From assembly GCA_028283345.1 (NCBI GenBank), contig JAPOGE010000007.1, positions 1 to 40,931 of the forward strand: 40,931 bases of DNA, written 5' to 3'. A model generated the notes under the pieces. That model was given only the letters and a program-made list of their open reading frames with translations, made no database searches and was not told the DNA's origin. The number at the start of each line of letters is the position of its first letter. Position 1 is the first letter of the stretch. This stretch comes from Candidatus Poseidoniales archaeon (GTDB taxonomy: Archaea > Thermoplasmatota > Poseidoniia > Poseidoniales > Poseidoniaceae). This document shows positions 1-7,690 of the stretch, piece after piece. Position numbers and translations under genes: made by a program.

Positions 1-1
1 C

Positions 2-103
2 AAACCCAAACCTAAACCCAAACCCAAATTCAAACCCAAACCCAAACCCAAACCGACAACCCCTGTAACATCGTCCCCCAATAAATCCCTAACTTATCCT
101 TGA
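2..103 (+). CDS. 3' end of a truncated CDS with a Lys-Pro repeat tail (KPKPKPKPKFKPKPKPKPTTPVTSSPNKSLTYP*)
   Basis: Frame 2 is open from the window edge to TGA at 101-103. The AAACCC hexamer run reads as (KP)n. Not in the ORF track because it has no start inside the window. Confidence 0.4.
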   Translation, partial: KPKPKPKPKFKPKPKPKPTTPVTSSPNKSLTYP

Positions 104-111
104 GCAGAGGG

Positions 112-182
112 TAGCGCGTGTTGCGCCCCGTAGTGCCGCATCTAGGCGGCAAAATAACCTCTGTTTCAAGGCCAAATCAGGC
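112..182 (+). repeat. Left copy of a ~71-bp imperfect inverted repeat bounding the AT-rich island
   Basis: tagcgcgtgttgcgccccg...aaggccaaatcaggc matches the reverse complement of 5972-6042 without gaps, about 58/71 identical by eye; the outer 19 and inner 15 bases are identical. Confidence 0.85.
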
Positions 183-183
183 A

Positions 184-384
184 AGATTGAAAATTGATGA
201 AATTGAAAAATTAGGTGGTGCTATGGCTGCGATAGAAGTTGGTTGGCAACAGCGTGAAATTCACGAAGCCGCATGGGCACATCTCAATGAGGTTGAAAGT
301 GGAAAACGAAAAATCGTTGGCATCAATCATGGATTGCTGAAAGAATTGATTTTGTGCGCTCATCTCGTTTGCTATCTGACTTAA
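184..384 (+). pseudogene. Methylmalonyl-CoA mutase large-subunit fragment
   Basis: RLKIDEIEKLGGAMAAIEVGWQQREIHEAAWAHLNEVESGKRKIVGIN resembles the MCM catalytic-subunit segment (E-LGG-AAIE-G--Q-EI-EAA---Q--VESG---IVGVN). Only ~45 aa is recognisable and the sequence then diverges and stops. Confidence 0.65.
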
Positions 385-456
385 CTTTCGGCATGAGCAA
401 TTCACTAAGTTTCTAAGTACTTGAAAGAAATGACTTGTTTAAGTTCTCAACAAAGA

Positions 457-710
457 CTAATTCTTCCGTCCTAGGCCTTCAAGAGATATTCCTGTCAACA
501 CACCCCAAACCGCAGGGTAATCGATTTCTAGTGCTAGACATAGTATCATTGCTAATACTCCAATAATCAATGATGTACCCAAACTTTACCAAATCTAAGA
601 TGGAATTTGAAACGTTCGGTAACAAATCTAGCAAATGCAAAGGATGCAATAAGAGAAACAGAGTACACGGCCCACATAATAAACTGCCACCATTCTAGTT
701 GGTATCGACA
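457..710 (-). pseudogene. Frameshifted small membrane protein
   Basis: Minus strand reads CRYQLEWWQFIMWAVYSVSLIASFAFARFVTERFKFHLRFGKV and then, in a neighbouring frame, TSLIIGVLAMILCLALEIDYPAVWGVLTGISLEGLGRKN*. Hydrophobic segments continue across a one-base frame change. Absent from the ORF track because each part is short. Confidence 0.4.
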
Positions 711-731
711 TTACGAAGTAATATTGTGTAC

Positions 732-1937
732 TTATACTTCCGAAATTTCATAAATTGTGCCAGCCCAACTAAAGACAAGTAATTCATCTGAAAGTCCGCG
801 GCCAAATCCTACAATCATTATCCCAGTTGTATCAATTTCCTCTGGTAGCCAGCCATCATCGGTTTGCTTAATCAACCAAATTGTACCTGTGCAAAAATCA
901 CCATACATGTATCCACCTTGTAAGGACGAAGGGCCCCAATCCATCCAGTATCCACCAGATATCGAACAAAAACCTCTTCCTGAATTATGTGAATAAACCG
1001 CAACTGGATCGGTGAATTCATCATCTGCAGGACTCATTTCTTGTTCACAATCCGAATCTGCAATGAATTCGTGAAATCCTTCCCTTTCTGACCATCCCAG
1101 ATTAGTGGGTTCAGAAGTTGTAACGTAATTGATCTCCTCCCAACAATTCTGGCCAACATCCGCTATCCAAAGCCCACCATTAGGATCAACATCAAACCTC
1201 CATGGATTTCGCAAGCCAGAATGGAGAATATATGGATCCCCTTCTGAATTGTTCAAAACTGGACTCATAGTTCCATTCACATATTGGAAAAGATGTATTG
1301 CTCCTTGAGGAGAAGAAGCGTTTTGTCCGTTTGAATATTGATCATTACTACCACCACCATCACCCAAGCCCCATAGATATTGATTATTACCAATGCTAAG
1401 CAAGTGCCCACCATTGTGATTTCGTTTAGGCTCTTCGACTTCCCTCAATACTACAATAGTTGATTGATTTAGTACACCATTTTCTATTTTAGCCTCTGCT
1501 AAGATTATCCCTGACTGATTCGGTCCCGTGCAGGTACCATTTTCCACATATGATAGCAATATAGCGCTGGTATTTTCATAATCTTCATCAAATGCCATTC
1601 CCAGTAATCCCTGTTCATAATGACATCTATTCACAACATCACCTAAACTCGCTACTACCCGAGTGGAATTACCATCCCAGGAAGTAATATTTCCAGATAA
1701 ATCTACCAACCACAATTCATCTAAAACTGGATGCTTCAAAGATAAGACTGGTGTTTCAAAGCCGGTCAGAAACTCAGTACAAACCAAATTTTCTCGATTT
1801 GGAGTCTTGCAGTCGATTTCTATCCTCTCTTGCCATTGATACCCCTTATCCTCTTCTACAACTTCCTCACTGCCAAAACATCCAGTAAATGTTGCAGACA
1901 ATACCAACAGAGAGATTAATATTGTCTTGGAGTACAT
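732..1937 (-). CDS. Glucose/sorbosone dehydrogenase-like (PQQ-type beta-propeller) secreted lipoprotein
   Basis: Signal peptide plus lipobox (LLVLSATFTGC); LGMAFDEDYE, NHNGGHLLS, LWGLGDGGGSND, SGLRNPWRFDVDPNGGLWIADVGQNCWEEIN motifs typical of the GSDH family. Confidence 0.85.
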   Translation of the reverse strand: MYSKTILISLLVLSATFTGCFGSEEVVEEDKGYQWQERIEIDCKTPNRENLVCTEFLTGFETPVLSLKHPVLDELWLVDLSGNITSWDGNSTRVVASLGDVVNRCHYEQGLLGMAFDEDYENTSAILLSYVENGTCTGPNQSGIILAEAKIENGVLNQSTIVVLREVEEPKRNHNGGHLLSIGNNQYLWGLGDGGGSNDQYSNGQNASSPQGAIHLFQYVNGTMSPVLNNSEGDPYILHSGLRNPWRFDVDPNGGLWIADVGQNCWEEINYVTTSEPTNLGWSEREGFHEFIADSDCEQEMSPADDEFTDPVAVYSHNSGRGFCSISGGYWMDWGPSSLQGGYMYGDFCTGTIWLIKQTDDGWLPEEIDTTGIMIVGFGRGLSDELLVFSWAGTIYEISEV

Positions 1938-2056
1938 AATATTCCCCAGATAATTTACTGCATACTATTCACCTATTTCAACAAATTTGTAAAATTGAGT
2001 TTGCAATAGGTTTTTCACCATATGATTATTTTTATTAAGAACTCTGGCCCATCAAC

Positions 2057-3205
2057 ATGGAGATTGATAAATCTTTACGGGAGGAAAATGTACAATCATT
2101 ATCATTATCCATTTCAATCGTATTTCTTGTCTTCATATTGATGAGTTCAACATTCAACTCATTTATTATCAAACCTTTACTTCGAGATGGAAGTTTAATT
2201 GTTCATGGGCGTTACATGATCACATTTGATGCACTAGATACTGTAGAGGCTGATGAAGGAGCAAGCGTAGTTGCAATTGGCTCCTCAATTACTCGTGCCT
2301 CGATTGATGGTAGCTGCATTGAGAATTTCAGTTCAATTCGGGATTTGGAGGTTTACAATTTAGGATTGTCAGCAGCCAATCCGTATACTGAACTGATGCA
2401 ATTAACCGCACTAATCAATTCAAATCCGGATATAGTATTGCTTGAGGCAGGTGTGAATAGTTTTTGGGATATAGATAGCCAAAATAGAACTGGTGGAATA
2501 AACGAAGAATCTTATATTGAATTCCGAATGAGATTAAACTCCATACTTATGGACGACTCTGATTTTGGTAATTGGACAGAAATTATTAGAGAAAAAGATA
2601 GAGAATTCCTTTTTGATGACTATTTCTCAAGAAATAATGAGACTGCTAAGTATTCCAATGAGGCTATTGAAGAACTGTTTAGCCGTTTCGTATTAGATCA
2701 ATCCAATGCAGCAAAAACCACAAGTTGGCTACGAGCACCAGAAACTTCTGATGAATCATGGGAGGACTATCTCAGTACACCAAATTACAGAATAGGAGTT
2801 TGGAATAACGGTTCTATGATAGAAGATTGGGAAGCATGGTTCGAAAATAATATGCAAGAGCGCTCTAAATTTGGTGAATTTAATCCCCAGCATAGTGGAA
2901 CATTATTTCACACTGTAATGGAACATATTGTTGAAGAATTGACAAGAAATGAGATTACGGTCATTCTAATTGCAACCCCTAGAAATCCAATGGTTTTTGA
3001 CTACCTTGAACCGGGCCAAACAGATGGACTGAATTCTTCACTTTCTAATTTGACCATTTCAGATGATGTCATTGTTGAAAATATGTTTTGGGAGACATGG
3101 GATAAGGATGAGTTCTTGGATAGAAATCATCTTAACGATAACGGAAGACAAAAAATGTGTGAAATATTAGCACCTAAAATTGATACTATTTTAACAGGTG
3201 AATAA
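2057..3205 (+). CDS. SGNH/GDSL-hydrolase-like membrane-anchored protein (AlgJ/AlgX-like partner of MBOAT)
   Basis: N-terminal TM segment; VVAIGSSITRASIDG (block I GxS), PDIVLLEAGVNSFWD, late DRNHLND (D-x-x-H-like); overlaps the MBOAT start. Confidence 0.6.
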   Translation: MEIDKSLREENVQSLSLSISIVFLVFILMSSTFNSFIIKPLLRDGSLIVHGRYMITFDALDTVEADEGASVVAIGSSITRASIDGSCIENFSSIRDLEVYNLGLSAANPYTELMQLTALINSNPDIVLLEAGVNSFWDIDSQNRTGGINEESYIEFRMRLNSILMDDSDFGNWTEIIREKDREFLFDDYFSRNNETAKYSNEAIEELFSRFVLDQSNAAKTTSWLRAPETSDESWEDYLSTPNYRIGVWNNGSMIEDWEAWFENNMQERSKFGEFNPQHSGTLFHTVMEHIVEELTRNEITVILIATPRNPMVFDYLEPGQTDGLNSSLSNLTISDDVIVENMFWETWDKDEFLDRNHLNDNGRQKMCEILAPKIDTILTGE

Positions 3206-4661
3206 TTTGGATTTTGTAACATCAGACTACTATTTCTGGTTTCTTCCAGCAGTTTTTCTCTGCACCTTTGTCATTGGAAATAAACAGAGAAGGAAGCAAA
3301 TAGCAATCCTACTTGTAAGTTCATATATTTTCTTCTGGTTTGCATCCGGTTGGCATATTTTATTATTGTTAATTTCAACACTTGTAGATTGGAATGCTGC
3401 AAAAAATATCTACTTATCTAATGATTCGAAAGTTAAGAAAAGATGGTTGAAAGGTGCTTTGATAATTAATCTTGGACTGTTAGGTATCTTCAAGTATCTA
3501 GATTTCATTATTGAGACTTGGAATTGGTCAACATTACGTATTACTGGCGCACCAGAAATAGATACATTAGGGCTATTATTACCGGTGGGAATTTCATTTT
3601 ACACTTTCCAAACAATGTCCTATACTATTGATGTATATCGTGGGAAAAGTGAACCATATGACGATTTTATTTCATTCGCTTGCTATGCGGCCTTTTTCCC
3701 ACAACTTGTAGCAGGACCAATTGTTAGATCAGACCATTTCAGAAAAGAAATCGAATCGACCTTGACCCCTTCAGCTATGAGGTTCAGACTTGGATTAACA
3801 CTAATCGTTTATGGTCTTGCGAAAAAACTGATTATTGCAGACAATGTTGCACTTCATGTTAATGCAATCTTTGAGGACTCATCTGGACTAAACAATATTG
3901 GCCTTGTCTGGTGGGGAGCACTTGCTTTTGGAATCCAGATTTACTGCGACTTTTCAGCATACACAGATATTGCTATCGGTTCAGCACATTTACTTGGAAT
4001 AAGATTGCCTGAAAATTTTGATTCCCCATATGGTGCAACATCTCCTCAGGACTTTTGGAGGCGTTGGCATATTTCTCTTTCAACTTGGTTGAGAGATTAT
4101 TTGTATATTCCATTAGGGGGGAGCAAAAATGGACCCCGTGTACTACTTTTCGCTCTAATGGGAACGATGTTACTAGGAGGATTATGGCACGGAGCGTCTT
4201 GGAATTTCGTGCTGTGGGGATTCATGCACGGATTGCTTTTGATTCTCCATCGCACCCTCAAAGATACTAAACCAGTAGCTAATCTATTTGAAAAACTTCC
4301 ACGAATCTCATGCCTATTAGGTTGGGTAGTAACACAATATTTTGTTTTCATGACCTGGCTAGTGTTCCGTTTAGAAGATACTTCGCTCCTTATACCTTCA
4401 TTGAAAACATACATTGGAATAGGTGGACATTGGAATATTTCTGAAATGGCAGACATATTGCCAGAAGTACGTTATCTTACCTTTGCTATTGCCATCATAT
4501 TCCTCATAGGACACTTTGTAAGTTGGAAAATTGGTGGAGTAAAAAATTGGATTTCCCGCCAGAATTCTGTTGTTTGGGGTGTTTGTATTGGAGTGATGTT
4601 GATGCTTACTTTGTCGCTGAGACCGGTTGAAACAGTAGATTTCATCTACTTCAGATTTTGA
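3198..4661 (+). CDS. MBOAT-family O-acyltransferase (AlgI-like)
   Basis: Polytopic; LPVGISFYTFQTMSYTIDVYRG, FFPQLVAGPIVR, DFWRRWHISLSTWLRDYLYIPLGG, LLGGLWHGASWNFVLWGFMHG are hallmark AlgI/MBOAT motifs; GTG start, 8-bp overlap with upstream ORF. Confidence 0.95.
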   Translation: MNNLDFVTSDYYFWFLPAVFLCTFVIGNKQRRKQIAILLVSSYIFFWFASGWHILLLLISTLVDWNAAKNIYLSNDSKVKKRWLKGALIINLGLLGIFKYLDFIIETWNWSTLRITGAPEIDTLGLLLPVGISFYTFQTMSYTIDVYRGKSEPYDDFISFACYAAFFPQLVAGPIVRSDHFRKEIESTLTPSAMRFRLGLTLIVYGLAKKLIIADNVALHVNAIFEDSSGLNNIGLVWWGALAFGIQIYCDFSAYTDIAIGSAHLLGIRLPENFDSPYGATSPQDFWRRWHISLSTWLRDYLYIPLGGSKNGPRVLLFALMGTMLLGGLWHGASWNFVLWGFMHGLLLILHRTLKDTKPVANLFEKLPRISCLLGWVVTQYFVFMTWLVFRLEDTSLLIPSLKTYIGIGGHWNISEMADILPEVRYLTFAIAIIFLIGHFVSWKIGGVKNWISRQNSVVWGVCIGVMLMLTLSLRPVETVDFIYFRF

Positions 4662-4670
4662 AGTTCTTCA

Positions 4671-4951
4671 CTAATCTTCAGAATTATTCTTTCGCCTAAC
4701 GCGAAAAGTCGATTTAGCCGGTTCAACATCATCCATTGGCTCAGGTCCACCTTTACGCTCTTCTAATGCAATTTCAAATCCGGGACGTATTTTCCAATCG
4801 GGACCTTTCTTTGGCCTATGGTGTTTGCAAACGAGAAAAACTTCGCTTGATGAGTTGCGACTGGCCAAGTGATTCCAAAGTTAAAGATAAGTGGTAACAT
4901 CAATGCTACCATTGTCCAACCAACAATCAGCGCAAGGACATCTCGTCGCAT
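4671..4951 (-). pseudogene. Disrupted membrane protein, possibly a TrkH N-terminal remnant
   Basis: MRRDVLALIVGWTMVALMLPLIFNFGIT... starts a few bases after the TrkA-like stop; the overlapping +1 ORF (4671-4868) continues with charged sequence, suggesting frameshift or fusion. Confidence 0.3.
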
Positions 4952-4957
4952 TTAGCA

Positions 4958-5332
4958 TCACACCTTGAATTTCTTTTCAAGGTCTTCAACCCTGTCTGGT
5001 GGAAGGAAAATTATTAGTTTGTCATCTTCCATAAGAGGCTTAGAAGGAGATGGCCGAAGTGTTTCCCAATCATCGTTAGCATTTCTTCTTTGGATAAATG
5101 CGACTTTACACCAACTTGGTAGACTAATCGATGATAATGTCTTACCGGCAAAATTTGCATTGGGAGTAATAGTAAGCATATGCCAACCACATCTGGAATA
5201 CTCGAAAGGAGGGCATAAGACCCAGGTAGTTCAGAATGTATTTTTGAAAGAATACTATCAACAGCAACACGTTTTCTATCGACTGCAAAAGTAATTCCCA
5301 TTCGCCTTACAACATTTACTAAATCAGCATAG
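4958..5332 (-). pseudogene. TrkA-like C-terminal remnant (RCK_C), frameshifted
   Basis: ADLVNVVRRMGITFAVDRKRVAVDSILSKI (frame of ORF 5014-5961), then in another frame ITPNANFAGKTLSSISLPSWCKVAFIQRRN...RPSPSKPLMEDDKLIIFLPPDRVEDLEKKF, resembling TrkA_C (PF02080). Confidence 0.6.
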
Positions 5333-5961
5333 ATTTCACCTGTGAATCTCTTGTTCTTGTCCTTGATGTGTTTGATGGCATCCTTGGTTCGCTCTGAAAT
5401 CTGCCCACTTTCCAATTCGGCGATTCCACCGATCATTGTCAAGAAGAATCGACCCATTGCTGAAGTCGTATCGAGGGCCTGTCCACCGAATTCAACCACA
5501 TGCATCCCCACGTCCTTCTTCGTCAATTCATCGACTGTTGTGAGCATGTCTTGCACAGTTCTGAACAACCTGTCCACCTTGACGATGATAATGTGCTTTA
5601 TTCCGTGGTTCTGAATATAGTCCTTCATCGCTTTACCTGCGGGTCTTGTCCACAGATGTTTAGTTGCTGAGACTCCATCATCAACGAATACCTTGACAAC
5701 ATTGTATCTCTTCATCCGGCCATAGTTTGTGCAATTTGTTTCCTGTGCTTCAAGACTGATTCCTTCTTCGGATTGCCTCTTAGATGATACTCTGATGTAA
5801 ATCACAGCTTTAGGCTGGTCTTCGGTATTGTTATCGGACACACCTACATTTATCTGTTCTTCTTTATACGTGGTGGCGGATTCCGTAACTGAATTTGTTG
5901 ACGCACTGTTGCTATTGGATTTGAGATGAAACGACCCAGTGTTTCCATCCATTTGACTCAC
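5014..5961 (-). CDS. Serine recombinase (resolvase-type catalytic domain), truncated after ~210 aa and read through into TrkA-like sequence
   Basis: KAVIYIRVSSKRQSEEGISLEAQ, VDDGVSA, IIIVKVDRLFRT, FFLTMIGGIAELESGQISERTKDAI. The expected recombinase/zinc-ribbon DNA-binding region is missing. Confidence 0.85.
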   Translation of the reverse strand: MSQMDGNTGSFHLKSNSNSASTNSVTESATTYKEEQINVGVSDNNTEDQPKAVIYIRVSSKRQSEEGISLEAQETNCTNYGRMKRYNVVKVFVDDGVSATKHLWTRPAGKAMKDYIQNHGIKHIIIVKVDRLFRTVQDMLTTVDELTKKDVGMHVVEFGGQALDTTSAMGRFFLTMIGGIAELESGQISERTKDAIKHIKDKNKRFTGEIYADLVNVVRRMGITFAVDRKRVAVDSILSKIHSELPGSYALLSSIPDVVGICLLLLPMQILPVRHYHRLVYQVGVKSHLSKEEMLTMIGKHFGHLLLSLLWKMTN

Positions 5962-5971
5962 TGTTTCAGTG

Positions 5972-6042
5972 GCCTGATTTGGCCTTAAAATAGCGGGTTT
6001 TTCGCCACCTGACTACGACACTGCGGGGCGCAACACGCGCTA
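5972..6042 (-). repeat. Right copy of the ~71-bp imperfect inverted repeat
   Basis: Reverse complement matches 112-182; lies immediately upstream of the serine recombinase start. Confidence 0.85.
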
Positions 6043-6393
6043 GTCCGTGTGCCGGACAACAGTGCCCCATTCAGACCCCGAAAAAGACCCTGTTTCAGAG
6101 GAGATTTCACCACCCTCCCAAGTGGGTGAAAGTGATGAAAACAGTAGTTCATCAATAAGTGAACTTGGTGGGAACAGTGCGTCCAACTATAATGGCGGCG
6201 CAGTGTGCCTTTCACGGCCAATTCCTGATGCGAAACCTTTTATGTAAAAAGAGAGGTATTAAGCAGAATGTACGTTTATGGTGGAGGTATGTCTATAGAC
6301 AAACCCAATAATAAGAAAATATCCCAACCTAAAGCAACATCATCATCATAAGATTAATTCGGGAGGTATGTACCACGCAGGGAGACCAATAGC

Positions 6394-7287
6394 ATGTCAT
6401 TTGGAGAAGTACGAGTTCCCGAACGCGCTCCGCTGCTCGCTTGGTTTCTATCATGCACCACCCTCGCCATCTGGAATTACAGCCGTGGCCTGTATCTTTG
6501 GGCGGGATACAACCTCGGGGGGGCGGTGATGGCCTTGATGGTGATCTCGTTCATGTGGAGCGGCCGTATACGCATGCCTGTATTGCCGCTGTGGATCGCC
6601 TACACCACGACGTTGCTGCACTTCTTCGGTGGCTCGCTCGGCGCACCGGATAGCGGACCTGGCCCCTTCTGCTTCGATGGCATGCAGCCGGGGGAATGGT
6701 TGTGCGCCGACGGCGTCAACGGGATGTACCACGTCCACGCCTGGTGGGACGAATTGGTGCACGGAACGAACAGCGCCGCCGCCGCCATCGGTTGGTCATT
6801 CGCATGGCGCAGGGTGTCCAATCACAACGGATGGGGGATTTCGCCACGCATGGTCGCGGGTATCTGCTTCTCGCTCACCGTCGCCATCGGGGTGGGTTAC
6901 GAGGTGTACGAGTTCTTCGGCAAGACCGTTTTCCTGACGATTGACCAAGGAGGCTACCTGAACACGGCGAGCGACCTCATCAGCAATCTCGTGGGCGCAG
7001 GGGTGGGAATGATGTTCGCACTGTTTTACGACCCACTGAACGGAAAGGCGCCGAGCGTGAGCGCTACCCCGCTGCCATGGCAGGCGTCACTCACGCTCAT
7101 CACCACGCTCCCACTCTCGGTCATCGGGGGCCTGCTCTCGCTCGACCTGCTATTGCTGGATGGTGCGTTGGTCGGTGCAGACTATGACCGCGTGGGAGAG
7201 ATCCTGCTCGGCTCGGTGCTGCTCTCCCTGTTGCTGTCAGCTGCGCGATTGGTTCAGCAATCACAGATGAAGAAACGAGAGGCCTGA
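6394..7287 (+). CDS. Polytopic membrane protein, YjdF/DUF2238-like
   Basis: Multiple TM segments; WWDELVHGTNS, GVGYEVYEFF, LNTASDLISNLVGAGVG pattern resembles YjdF-type proteins. Confidence 0.5.
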   Translation: MSFGEVRVPERAPLLAWFLSCTTLAIWNYSRGLYLWAGYNLGGAVMALMVISFMWSGRIRMPVLPLWIAYTTTLLHFFGGSLGAPDSGPGPFCFDGMQPGEWLCADGVNGMYHVHAWWDELVHGTNSAAAAIGWSFAWRRVSNHNGWGISPRMVAGICFSLTVAIGVGYEVYEFFGKTVFLTIDQGGYLNTASDLISNLVGAGVGMMFALFYDPLNGKAPSVSATPLPWQASLTLITTLPLSVIGGLLSLDLLLLDGALVGADYDRVGEILLGSVLLSLLLSAARLVQQSQMKKREA

Positions 7288-7558
7288 ACGAAAAGCCTGC
7301 GATTCGCGGTCGATTAAGCGAGAGGACTGTTCTCAGACGGGTGTGTTGGCGCGGTGAGAGATTCCTCATGTCTTAGGTTGAAATCAGTGGTTTGGAAAAA
7401 TCAGGCATAGTGGTATTTCCAAATGGCCTCTCCTCTGAAACGACGGGTGTTGCATGGCTACCCACTGATTAACCTCGCAGGATTGATAATTGTTGAGATT
7501 CACCTCAAAGAAATGTTGTGCTTTGTGCTGGATGTTTCACGGCGGTTTAGGGATTTGT

Positions 7559-7675
7559 ATTGACAGTAATGTTCCGAATCATCGGTAGCCTTCAACCCCT
7601 TTCGGAAGCGCCGAGCGATTATTTGAATAGAACGAGACGCTTAGGTTCGCCGCCAATGGGCGGCAGGGTAGAGTG
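7559..7675 (+). repeat. Dispersed intergenic repeat, copy A
   Basis: ttgacagtaatgttccgaatc; inverted ggaagcgccgagcg; gaatagaacga; ttcgccgccaatgggcggcagggtagagtg containing a 6-bp GCCGCC-AATG-GGCGGC hairpin. Confidence 0.65.
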
Positions 7676-7690
7676 CTGCCTACGGTGAGG

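Noticed and set aside
1-56. AAACCC hexamer run resembling a telomere-like repeat at the window edge
   Set aside because: One frame is open through the run and reads as a (Lys-Pro)n tail ending in a stop at 103, so a coding repeat is the simpler explanation; the edge is just the window boundary.
6047-6247. 66-aa ORF just outside the right inverted repeat
   Set aside because: Low-complexity Ser/Pro-rich, no motif, no convincing start context.
6441-6944. Multiple overlapping ORFs on both strands within the YjdF-like gene
   Set aside because: GC-rich coding DNA yields spurious antisense and alternate-frame ORFs; none has recognisable motifs.
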